64,000 nucleotides of DNA. Source: Pandoraea anhela (GTDB lineage: Bacteria; Pseudomonadota; Gammaproteobacteria; Burkholderiales; Burkholderiaceae). The notes under the pieces are model-generated. The model had not been told where the DNA came from and ran no database searches. It was given only the letters and a program-made list of their open reading frames with translations. The position numbers and the translations under genes are program-made. Every line of letters begins with the position of its first letter. Position 1 is the first letter of the stretch. This document shows, piece by piece, positions 1-6,651 of the stretch. Location of the stretch: assembly GCF_902459655.1 (NCBI RefSeq), contig NZ_CABPSB010000015.1:1-64000 (forward strand), given 5' to 3'.

Positions 1-118
1 AACGGAACAACGACCGCGAAATTCCCACCAGCCCGCAAGCCCGGGTGACACCCATCGCGCGCTCGGTCATCAACGTTTGGACCGCTTCGCGTTTGGCTTG
101 CGGGCTTGCTACTTTCGG
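1..118 (-). CDS. IS3-family transposase OrfB, N-terminal part (partial, runs off the left edge)
   Basis: In the frame -1 to orfA the DNA encodes a typical OrfB beginning, with QAKREAVQTLMTERAMGVTR followed by ACGLVGISRSLFR, the region before the DDE integrase core. It overlaps the orfA end at a CCGAAAG sequence, as expected if an OrfAB fusion transposase is made by -1 ribosomal frameshifting. The catalytic domain is outside the window, so activity cannot be judged. Confidence 0.7.
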
Positions 119-369
119 GCAAGCAGGTCCTTCAGCGCTGCGTTGTCCAGCATCGAATCGGCCAGCAATCGCTTCAGCCGGCCATTCTCCTGCTCAAGCT
201 CCTTAAGACGCTGCGCATCCGACACGGTCATCCCGCCGAATTTGGCTTTCCAGTTGTAGTAGGTCGCTTCCGAGATTCCGTACTTACGGCACAACTCGGC
301 CGGCTTGAGACCTGCCTCGCCTTCCTTCAACACGCCAATGATTTGCTCTTCACTGAATCGCTTCTTCAC
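109..369 (-). CDS. IS3-family transposase OrfA (helix-turn-helix subunit)
   Basis: This 86-residue protein starts MKKRFSEEQIIGVLKEGEAG. It has the HTH_Tnp_1 fold (about residues 4-50, with LCRKYGISEATYYNWKAKFGG as the recognition region) and a C-terminal leucine-rich coiled coil (residues 55-85). It binds the element's inverted repeats and is normally joined to OrfB by frameshifting. Full length for the family and apparently intact. A second, diverged relative lies at 13289-13552. Confidence 0.9.
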   Translation of the reverse strand: MKKRFSEEQIIGVLKEGEAGLKPAELCRKYGISEATYYNWKAKFGGMTVSDAQRLKELEQENGRLKRLLADSMLDNAALKDLLARK

Positions 370-396
370 TTCCGTTCCCCTTCGTTGGAACGGACT

Positions 397-1542
397 CTAC
401 ACCGTCTGCGGACTATTCAGGGGGAGCAGGTCACGCGAGGACACGAGTGCCGATTGCGTCGCGCCGGCATTCGCGATCAGCACGCCGTGACCGGACAGAT
501 TGATCGAACCGCCCGCGAGTATCGACGCACCGCTCAGCGTGGTTTGTCCTGTCGACCGCCACGACAGATTGTTCGCGACGTTGATCTTGCTCGCGGGCGC
601 GAGCGTCACGTCGCCTGCAGACGTCAGCGAGAAATCGCCGGCATTCGCCATCATGGCGCCGGCATGGCGTACGCCCGCCCCGAGGTCGGTCGTCAGAAGC
701 TGGATACGGCCCGACGTAATGCTGCCGGTCGGTTCCACGTCGAGCGCAATGGCGTTGGGATTCGCTTGCTGGGTGTTGGCAAGCGTGACCCAATCGTTAT
801 TGTTGTCGTCGGGCGAGAAGCTCGTGTTGAGCGAGGCCTTGCTGCTACCGGCGATCACGCGCACGTAAGCCGTGGGGGACGAGAAGTCATTGCCGATGGG
901 CGCACTGACTTTGACGGTCTTGGCGATGAGTTCCAGTCCGATGAGCGTGCCGGCAAGGCCGCCGCCCGTGACTTCGATGGTGCCTTGCCCGGTGTTGAGC
1001 ACGACATTGCGTTGGTAGAGGCCCGGGGCGACGAGCACGTCGCTGAACGACACCTGCCCGGTGCTCAGCGCGACGTGTCCCGTGTTGACGAACGACCCGC
1101 CGTTGACGGTAATGCCGTTAGGGTTCGCGAGGACGACGTTCGCACGCGGGCCGGCCACAGCGATCTGCCCCTGGATCAGGCTCGGCGACGTGCCCGTCAC
1201 TTCGTTGACGATGGTCCGGGCGTTGACGCCCGTGTTGCCCAGCGTGGCGCCGGCCCGATCGACGTTGAAGCTCGTATAGGTATTGTGCGAAACGCCGTAG
1301 ACCGGAGGCGCGATGGCGACGTTCTGGCGTCCATCGGGACCGACCGTGACGGAGGTGGCTGTGCCGCCGTCCGGCACAATGCCGGCGGCGTGACATTGCG
1401 CGGCCACGGCGAGCCATGCCGCCAGGCCGAGCATGGATACGCTCAAACACGTCTGAAACCGCCGAATCCCCGAACTGCATTTGGTGTGCCCGCCAATCCC
1501 GCCGGCCAACGGCGAGACTTCGCGCGTCGATTGCCAAGGCAT
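397..1542 (-). CDS. FhaB-like two-partner-secretion exoprotein, N-terminal fragment truncated by an IS element
   Basis: The frame encodes 381 residues. An N-terminal hydrophobic segment ends AAQCHA near residue 52 (signal peptide), followed by a TPS (haemagglutination activity) domain of about 250 residues that includes the hallmark ANPNGITVNGG near residue 140. Such domains target large beta-helical adhesins or toxins to a TpsB outer-membrane pore. Full-length relatives exceed 1000 residues; here the gene stops shortly after entering the IS, and the last 11 or so residues (DLLPLNSPQTV) are IS-encoded. A weak AAAGA lies before the ATG. No tpsB gene is in the window. Probably non-functional as an adhesin. 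Confidence 0.85.
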   Translation of the reverse strand: MPWQSTREVSPLAGGIGGHTKCSSGIRRFQTCLSVSMLGLAAWLAVAAQCHAAGIVPDGGTATSVTVGPDGRQNVAIAPPVYGVSHNTYTSFNVDRAGATLGNTGVNARTIVNEVTGTSPSLIQGQIAVAGPRANVVLANPNGITVNGGSFVNTGHVALSTGQVSFSDVLVAPGLYQRNVVLNTGQGTIEVTGGGLAGTLIGLELIAKTVKVSAPIGNDFSSPTAYVRVIAGSSKASLNTSFSPDDNNNDWVTLANTQQANPNAIALDVEPTGSITSGRIQLLTTDLGAGVRHAGAMMANAGDFSLTSAGDVTLAPASKINVANNLSWRSTGQTTLSGASILAGGSINLSGHGVLIANAGATQSALVSSRDLLPLNSPQTV

Positions 1543-2211
1543 CTGATCTTTCGTCTTTTAGTTGTTTTACCGCTCGCAACATCCGAAGGTCGTCACGAAT
1601 GGCGACTTCTCGCCACCCCGTCAACGTTCCCCGAACGGCACATCGCGCGCCGGCCATCGTGTCGTGCCAGCTTTGCGCAAGGTGCCGCGCCCCTCGGATT
1701 CCTAGCTGATGAGAACCAGCCCAGACAAAGCATTACGGAAACGAAATCACAGTTCTTTAGGGTCCCGACGTGATTTTTTTGAGATTTACTCGCGCTCCGT
1801 TGTTTTTAATCGTTTTCGGACATCGATAGCGCAGATGACTTCGATTATCGAAATATCAATACTACGCATGATTACGTAGACCATTGATTTTTTGATGTTT
1901 TCATGCGCCACCAACGAAATATCAGGCATCCATATAATTTTCGCGACATTGGCGATCCCACGTCACGTCGCTTTACTCCATCGATTGATCTCATCGATTG
2001 ATCCCATCGATTAAACGCTTTGGATTTAGATGCTTAGGAGCACGGCAGCTTCTCCATTTTTCACGCTGACCGGCTTTCGATCGACGGCGCCCCCCCGTAA
2101 AGAGAAAAGCCCTGCATCGCTGCGGTCGATGGGACTACGCCCCGCGGCCTATCGAAACGCGTGATGGGGTGTCCGGTATGCCCCTGACCCTCAAGAATTC
2201 CGGATGGCGGT
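1543..2211. other. Intergenic region, AT-richer than its surroundings, no gene recognised
   Basis: This 670-base stretch separates the truncated exoprotein gene from the bufferin operon. Positions 1750-2040 are clearly richer in A and T than the flanking genes. It contains the tandem repeat at 1979-2012 and two copies of CGAAATATCA (1849-1858 and 1915-1924). It probably holds the exoprotein promoter. No open frame with coding character was seen. Confidence 0.5.
1979..2012. repeat. Tandem 13-base repeat, about 2.6 copies (CATCGATTGATCY)
   Basis: CATCGATTGATCT (1979-1991) is followed directly by CATCGATTGATCC (1992-2004) and then by CATCGATT (2005-2012). The perfect 13-base phasing puts copies on nearly one helical face every 13 bases. 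It could be a regulator-binding array or a simple slippage product. Nothing in the sequence decides which. Confidence 0.6.
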
Positions 2212-2237
2212 GTAACCAGCAGGCAGTCTCCGGCGAA
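2212..2237 (+). promoter_or_regulatory. ECF sigma-F-type promoter of the bufferin operon (GTAACC-N16-CGAA)
   Basis: GTAACC at 2212-2217 and CGAA at 2234-2237 are exactly 16 bases apart, the arrangement known for sigma-F promoters in Caulobacter. The same exact pair precedes the sigma gene and the nrsF gene. The -10 continues as CGAATTAGC, shared with the sigma gene promoter. The start of transcription would fall around 2243-2246. Confidence 0.8.
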
Positions 2238-2242
2238 TTAGC

Positions 2243-2267
2243 AGACGTATCCACAGGGGATACGTCT
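2243..2267 (+). promoter_or_regulatory. Perfect 10-bp inverted repeat in the bufA leader
   Basis: AGACGTATCC (2243-2252) and GGATACGTCT (2258-2267) are exact inverted repeats around the five-base loop ACAGG. Because the predicted transcript begins at about 2243-2246, the mRNA would start with or very near this hairpin, 16 bases before the GGAG ribosome-binding site. It may protect the 5' end of an abundant small-peptide mRNA. An operator is the alternative. Confidence 0.55.
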
Positions 2268-2293
2268 TGCTTAATTTGCATCGGAGAACTTTC

Positions 2294-2605
2294 ATGTCGA
2301 CAAAAATTGCGACGACTTCCGCATTGATCGCCAGCGCCGTCGCTGGTCTTCTCGCCACCGCAGCGCACGCCGGCCCGCTCACCCAAGCCGAAGTGAATGC
2401 CGCCGTCTCGGCCCATAAGGAGAAGTGCTACGGCGTCGCCCTCAAGGGCCAGAACGACTGCGCCGCCGGCCCGGGGACCACCTGTCAGGGAACGTCGACC
2501 GCCGACTACCAGGGCAACGCATGGAAGTTCGTTCAGGGCGGCACGTGCACCAACATTCAGGTGCCGGGCGGCGGACACGGCTCGCTTACGCCGATCAAGT
2601 CCTAA
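2294..2605 (+). CDS. bufA: Bufferin precursor peptide BufA (DUF2282 family)
   Basis: A 103-residue exported peptide. The signal sequence runs to about AHA at residue 26; the mature part has four cysteines at 45, 56, 64 and 85 in the contexts EKCYG, NDCAAG, TTCQG and GTCTN, with the family block [10 protein letters not shown]. Members are ribosomally made and modified on cysteines by the DUF692 enzyme with its DUF2063 partner, and sequester copper in the periplasm. The ATG at 2294 was preferred over one at 2267 because GGAG lies just upstream of it and the signal peptide then starts normally ([10 protein letters not shown]). First gene of bufABC-doxX, preceded by a sigma-F-type promoter. Confidence 0.92.
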   Translation: MSTKIATTSALIASAVAGLLATAAHAGPLTQAEVNAAVSAHKEKCYGVALKGQNDCAAGPGTTCQGTSTADYQGNAWKFVQGGTCTNIQVPGGGHGSLTPIKS

Positions 2606-2636
2606 ACCGCAGTTCGTGTTGGAAACGGGGGCGAAG

Positions 2637-3563
2637 ATGACTGACCTCATCAGCAGCACGGAGGCCGACGCTTGTGTCCCCGCCTTCGCGTCGGGCATCA
2701 CCCATGCCCGCAGACCGGTAGGAACGAGCTTCAAGCACGAACACCTTCAGGCTATTCTTGCCGACGGGCTGCGCGACGGCTTCTTTGAAGTTCATGCCGA
2801 AAACTACATGGGCGACGGCGGTCCGCCACACAGAGCGCTGGCCGCGATTCGGCAGGAGTACCCGCTGTCGATCCACGGCGTCGGCATGTCCATCGGTGGC
2901 CCCGACGCGCTCGATAACGGGCATCTGACGCGTTTTCGGGAACTGGTGGCGCGCTACGAGCCGGAACTGGTCTCGGAACATCTGGCATGGTCGTCGCATG
3001 CCGGCACGTTCTATAACGACCTACTCCCCCTGCCTTATACGGCCGCCACGCTGGCGCACGTTTGCGCCCATATCGATCAGGTGCAGGAAGCGATCAGGCG
3101 GCCGCTGCTGCTGGAAAATCCGGCGACATACGTCGCATTCACGACATCCACGATGACCGAGCTGGAGTTCATTCGCGAGATAGTGAAGCGCACCGGGTGC
3201 GGCTTGTTGCTCGACGTCAACAACGTCATGGTGTCCACGACGAATCACGGCGCTTCGGCGATCCAGTATCTCGACGCGTTTCCCGTGGAACACGTCTGCG
3301 AAATCCATCTCGCAGGACACAATGTACAGACCGACGATTCACACAGACCGTTGCTCATCGATAGTCACGACCGGGCGGTCTCTCCCGACGTGTGGACACT
3401 GTTTCACCGTGTGATCGCAAGGGCCGGCGTCATCCCCACGCTGATCGAGTGGGACAGCGATTTGCCGGACTGGCCGACATTGCGAGCGCAGGCGCTCACC
3501 GCTCGCCATATCATCGAGACGCTGTCGCAAACACAACCGGAGATCGGCAGACATGTCGGTTAA
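2637..3563 (+). CDS. bufB: Bufferin maturation enzyme BufB (DUF692, multinuclear non-haem iron oxidase)
   Basis: A 308-residue TIM-barrel enzyme of the MNIO family. Metal-ligand regions are visible: the [10 protein letters not shown] segment near residue 50, [11 protein letters not shown] near residue 85, [14 protein letters not shown] near residue 195, CEIHLAGH and LIEWDSD near the end. Family members oxidise cysteines of the precursor (to thiooxazole in a studied bufferin) with iron and oxygen in the cytoplasm before export. The open frame extends upstream over bufA, but MTDLISS at 2637 follows the bufA stop and fits the family. Its last 11 bases overlap bufC. Confidence 0.93.
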   Translation: MTDLISSTEADACVPAFASGITHARRPVGTSFKHEHLQAILADGLRDGFFEVHAENYMGDGGPPHRALAAIRQEYPLSIHGVGMSIGGPDALDNGHLTRFRELVARYEPELVSEHLAWSSHAGTFYNDLLPLPYTAATLAHVCAHIDQVQEAIRRPLLLENPATYVAFTTSTMTELEFIREIVKRTGCGLLLDVNNVMVSTTNHGASAIQYLDAFPVEHVCEIHLAGHNVQTDDSHRPLLIDSHDRAVSPDVWTLFHRVIARAGVIPTLIEWDSDLPDWPTLRAQALTARHIIETLSQTQPEIGRHVG

Positions 3564-4359
3564 GTCGCTGCCACCTACGCAAGCCGAAGCCACGCGCCGG
3601 TTCGCATCAGGGTTGCTTAACCCGGCGCATCCGCCGCCCGACGATCTCGCAGGTACGGAGGATTCGGCAGTCAACAAGCGCTATGCGGTGTATCGCAACA
3701 ATGTCACGGTCAGTCTGATCGACGCTCTGGCATCGATTTACCCCGCAGTCCTGCGCATCACGGGGACCGACTTCTTCCGTGCCATGGCGCGCTTTCACAT
3801 TCGTGCCACGCCACCGGTCTCGCCGTTGCTCTTCGCGTACGGGCGCGACTTCCCCGCGTTTATCGCGTCGTACGAGTACGCCCGGGAACTCCCATGGCTG
3901 GCAGACGTTGCCCGCATCGAGCGCGCATGGCTCGACGCTTACCACGCGGCGGACGCCCCCACGCTGTCCATCGAGTCCCTCGCGGCGCTGGACGCCGACA
4001 GACTCACGTCAGTGCGCTTCATTGCGCATCCCGCCGCACAGGTGATCCGCTCCTCCTATCCGGCGGTCACGCTGTTCGCGATGCACCGCGAAGCGCAAAG
4101 TGCCATTTCATCGGTGGGCGACGACGCGCAAGACGCGCTCATCACTCGTCCGGATCACGACGTCATCGTGTCGCATCTTCCCGCAGGAGGAGCGGAATTT
4201 CTGACGGCCCTCATCGGCGGCGCGACATTGAGCGACGCCGTGGACACGGCCATGAACGCCTGCGCGTCTTTCGACGTCACCGCCAACATCGACGGCATGA
4301 TGTCGGCGGGGGTGTTCTGCGCCATTCACTCACGCAATTCACTGGACTCACGAGACTAA
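3553..4359 (+). CDS. bufC: BufC, DUF2063 partner protein of the MNIO enzyme
   Basis: A 268-residue protein whose N-terminal half (about residues 10-105) has the DUF2063 pattern, including [20 protein letters not shown] and YPAVLRITG. The C-terminal half is more variable. In this family it acts as the recognition partner that presents the precursor peptide to the DUF692 enzyme. Its ATG lies inside the bufB 3' end (11-base overlap), so translation is probably coupled and a bufB-bufC complex is expected. Confidence 0.9.
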   Translation: MSVKSLPPTQAEATRRFASGLLNPAHPPPDDLAGTEDSAVNKRYAVYRNNVTVSLIDALASIYPAVLRITGTDFFRAMARFHIRATPPVSPLLFAYGRDFPAFIASYEYARELPWLADVARIERAWLDAYHAADAPTLSIESLAALDADRLTSVRFIAHPAAQVIRSSYPAVTLFAMHREAQSAISSVGDDAQDALITRPDHDVIVSHLPAGGAEFLTALIGGATLSDAVDTAMNACASFDVTANIDGMMSAGVFCAIHSRNSLDSRD

Positions 4360-4363
4360 CGTC

Positions 4364-4870
4364 ATGTCAGACACCCCCGTCATTCGCGCGCCCGCCAGCA
4401 AGCTGATCGCACGCGCGGCATGCCGCGCCACCGCACTCGCCCAATGGCTGGCGCAACCGTGGCTTGCTCAACTCGCGCTGCGCCTGGCGCTCGCCGTGCC
4501 GTTCTGGCGCTCGGGCATCCTCAAATGGCAAGGCTTCCTTCAACTGAGCGACACGGCGATCGATCTGTTTTCCGAGGAGTTCATGCTGCATTTGCCCGGG
4601 GGGCCGTATGCACTGCCCGCCCCCCATGTCCTGGCATTCCTCTCGGCATGCGGCGAGGTCATTTTCCCGGTGCTGCTCGTGGCGGGACTCGGCACCCGAT
4701 TCGCGGCGCTGGGATTGCTTGCCATGACAGCCGTGATCGAACTGACGGTCCCTGATGGCTGGCCCGTGCATCTGACGTGGGCTGCGATGGCGCTCGCCGT
4801 TGCCGCCTGGGGAGCAGGGCCGCTGTCGATCGACCATTTGCTTGGCGACCGGCATAGTCGTCACCCTTGA
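4364..4870 (+). CDS. DoxX-family membrane protein of the bufferin operon
   Basis: A 168-residue inner-membrane protein with about four hydrophobic segments (roughly residues 40-60, 80-105, 108-130 and 135-155) and the DoxX pattern ALAVPFWRSGILKWQGF. It starts four bases after the bufC stop and is clearly co-transcribed. DoxX proteins often accompany DUF692/DUF2063 genes; a redox or membrane-quinone role is suspected but unproven. Confidence 0.85.
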   Translation: MSDTPVIRAPASKLIARAACRATALAQWLAQPWLAQLALRLALAVPFWRSGILKWQGFLQLSDTAIDLFSEEFMLHLPGGPYALPAPHVLAFLSACGEVIFPVLLVAGLGTRFAALGLLAMTAVIELTVPDGWPVHLTWAAMALAVAAWGAGPLSIDHLLGDRHSRHP

Positions 4871-4910
4871 ATCGCCATCGCGCGGGGGCGTGCGGTTGAG
4901 GGGGAGCGGA

Positions 4911-4943
4911 GGAGCGAAGTGGCGCAGTAGCGGAGTAGCAGAG
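4911..4943. repeat. Low-complexity purine-rich stretch with imperfect GCGGAGNAGC units
   Basis: In the gap between doxX and the convergent sigma gene the plus strand repeats GCGGAGGAGC, GCGCAGTAGC and GCGGAGTAGC in a row. It looks like slippage-type low complexity. No terminator hairpin was seen in this gap. Confidence 0.4.
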
Positions 4944-5089
4944 TTGAGGCATCGAGATCAGGTCGAACGCCTTGGCTCCGCAACAGCCGCGCTCTTGCCG
5001 CTGCCCCCGGGTGACACAACCGGCGCCTCGTCATGCAGCATGGCGCCATCGCTGCCGACACGACACCGCACGCAAAAGGTCGTCGACGC

Positions 5090-5635
5090 TCATATCGCCT
5101 GCCGCACGCGTGCAGCCAGTGCTTTCAACCCGCGATGAATGCTCACCTTCACGGCCGATTCGGTCAATCCCGTCAGGCGCGCCGCCTCGGCGACCGACAG
5201 CCCGTGCAACTTCACGTGCAGAATGGAAAGCCGTTGCTTGTCGGGCAGTTGATCCAGCAACTTGCCGATATCGCGCCGTGCTTCGGCAGGCACGTCGTCG
5301 ACCTCGGAAAAAATGTCCTCGTGATCGTCCAGCGGTTCGTTGAGCGACGCCCGTCTCGCGTGATTGCGGAAAAAGTCCATCAGCTTGTACCGGGCAATCG
5401 CATGCACCCAGGCAGTCAGCGGGTCATCGGGTCGGAAGGTATGCCGTGCATTGTGGACAGCCAGGAGTGTTTCCTGAACGAGATCCTCCGCATCCGCACG
5501 AAAATCGGGGATACGCCTGCGAAGATAACCTCGCAAGTGCCGAGTGAGTTCTACGAGAAATGCACGATAGTCGGCCGAATTACCTGCCAGGCCACTGATA
5601 AATAGTGCCTTCAGACGCGGCTCTGCGGAATACAA
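5090..5635 (-). CDS. ECF RNA polymerase sigma factor, sigma-F-like
   Basis: A 181-residue sigma factor. Region 2 lies at about residues 25-90 (DAEDLVQETLLAVHNARHTF and WVHAIARYKLMDFFR) and region 4 at about 120-175 (GLSVAEAARLTGLTESAVKV, the helix-turn-helix). No extra domains. The start is a TTG at 5635, chosen because GGAG stands 8 bases before it and no ATG is near. It probably directs its own promoter (5853-5878), the divergent nrsF gene and bufA, all with the same -35/-10 pair. The 5' leader would be about 210 bases. Confidence 0.9.
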   Translation of the reverse strand: MYSAEPRLKALFISGLAGNSADYRAFLVELTRHLRGYLRRRIPDFRADAEDLVQETLLAVHNARHTFRPDDPLTAWVHAIARYKLMDFFRNHARRASLNEPLDDHEDIFSEVDDVPAEARRDIGKLLDQLPDKQRLSILHVKLHGLSVAEAARLTGLTESAVKVSIHRGLKALAARVRQAI

Positions 5636-5852
5636 GGTCCTGTCTCCAGAATCACTGCGTAACGCAACGCCTGTCGCCAGACCACGGGTTGCGCACCAGC
5701 GCTCGACATCACTTACGCCAATGCCGTATGTGAGCCCGATAGGCTCATGTCGGCGCAGCGAACACCCTCTGCCGTTACGAGACGTTTCAACGAGCCGACC
5801 CGTCCCGTATCGGCAGCTTCCAAGCGCTTTTATTTCACGCCCGTTGAGCTAA

Positions 5853-5878
5853 TTCGTCGGCAGGCGGACGCAGGTTAC
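5853..5878 (-). promoter_or_regulatory. ECF sigma-F-type promoter of the sigma factor gene (GTAACC-N16-CGAA)
   Basis: On the minus strand GTAACC (5878-5873) and CGAA (5856-5853) are separated by exactly 16 bases, and the -10 continues CGAATTAGC as in the bufA promoter. It points at the sigma gene, implying positive autoregulation. Confidence 0.75.
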
Positions 5879-5917
5879 ACACGAGATAGGGGCGGCATCG
5901 ATCAAACGCGTTCGGCT

Positions 5918-5943
5918 GTAACCACCGTCACGCTCGGGTCGAA
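5918..5943 (+). promoter_or_regulatory. ECF sigma-F-type promoter of nrsF (GTAACC-N16-CGAA)
   Basis: GTAACC (5918-5923) and CGAA (5940-5943) with an exact 16-base spacer lie 46 bases before the nrsF start. The -35 elements of this and the divergent sigma promoter are only 39 bases apart, back to back. Confidence 0.75.
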
Positions 5944-5989
5944 ATACAGGAGATATCTGCTAAGAATCCGGCGACGGGGCCGACGACGC

Positions 5990-6631
5990 ATGGAAACGCG
6001 TGAACTGATCAACCGGTTGTGTCGACATCCGGCGCCCATGGCGCATCAGGGGCCATCTTCGAGAATGCACCATGCGCTGATCATGGGTCTCGCGGGAAGC
6101 ACGCTGGTGCTCATTGCGCTGTATAACTTTCACAGCAACATGCCCGATCTGATACTGACGAAGATGTTCTGGATCAGGCTGGCATTTCCGCTCGTTACGA
6201 TCATCACGGCGATGACGTTGACTCAGCGGCTTGCGCGCCCCGGCGCCTCGACGAAATACGCCGGACTTACCGTGGCCTTGCCCATCATGACGATGCTGGC
6301 GGCCGCATGCGTCATTTTGCTCACAGCGCCGAAGGGTTATCGACTGCAATTGGTGCTTGGGAGGCGTTGGCACGTCGCAAGCCTCGACATCGTCTTGCTG
6401 TCGGTTCCGCCACTCATTGCCTGCATCGCCACCATCAAGGGCCTCGCCCCTACGCGCCTGACGTTGGCGGGCGCGAGCGCTGGATTGCTCGCCGGCGCGC
6501 AGGGCGCGCTCGTGTATTCCCTCTTTTGCTCGAATCTCGACGTTCCATTTTGGGGCGTCTGGTACGCCATTTCCCTGCTGACGACGGTCGGCATCGGTGC
6601 CGCGATTGGTCCCCGGCTGCTTCGTTGGTAA
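5990..6631 (+). CDS. NrsF-like anti-sigma factor (DUF1109)
   Basis: A 213-residue membrane protein with six predicted helices and the DUF1109 start METRELINRL and end RLLRW. Members hold the cognate ECF sigma at the membrane and release it on metal or oxidative stress. Of the two cysteines I recall as sensors in Caulobacter (131 and 181), only the second has a clear counterpart (Cys180 in YSLFCSN); the first position reads WHVASLD, without Cys, although Cys145 is nearby. The longer open frame starting at 5747 was rejected because METREL is the family start. Divergent from the sigma gene rather than in one operon. Confidence 0.85.
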   Translation: METRELINRLCRHPAPMAHQGPSSRMHHALIMGLAGSTLVLIALYNFHSNMPDLILTKMFWIRLAFPLVTIITAMTLTQRLARPGASTKYAGLTVALPIMTMLAAACVILLTAPKGYRLQLVLGRRWHVASLDIVLLSVPPLIACIATIKGLAPTRLTLAGASAGLLAGAQGALVYSLFCSNLDVPFWGVWYAISLLTTVGIGAAIGPRLLRW

Positions 6632-6651
6632 CGCGCGATCCACACGAACGA

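Larger units (their letters stand above)
1..433 (-). mobile_element. IS3-family insertion sequence, end containing orfA and the start of orfB; rest lies outside the window
   Basis: The stretch carries an IS3-type orfA, the beginning of an overlapping orfB, and a terminal sequence reading TGACCTGCTCCCCCTGAATA on the minus strand from position 433. This resembles the TGA.CTG.CCCCCT ends of the IS407 group. The reading frame of the neighbouring haemagglutinin gene changes exactly here, which fixes the boundary near 433. The other end and any target duplication are off the left edge. Confidence 0.8.

Noticed and set aside
106-1773. A 555-codon plus-strand frame across the IS and the exoprotein gene.
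   Set aside because: It runs through an IS boundary and opposite two recognised genes; no domain or export signal.
2397-2636. An upstream extension of bufB that overlaps bufA in another frame.
   Set aside because: Arg/Pro-rich, no family similarity; the MNIO family start fits the ATG at 2637.
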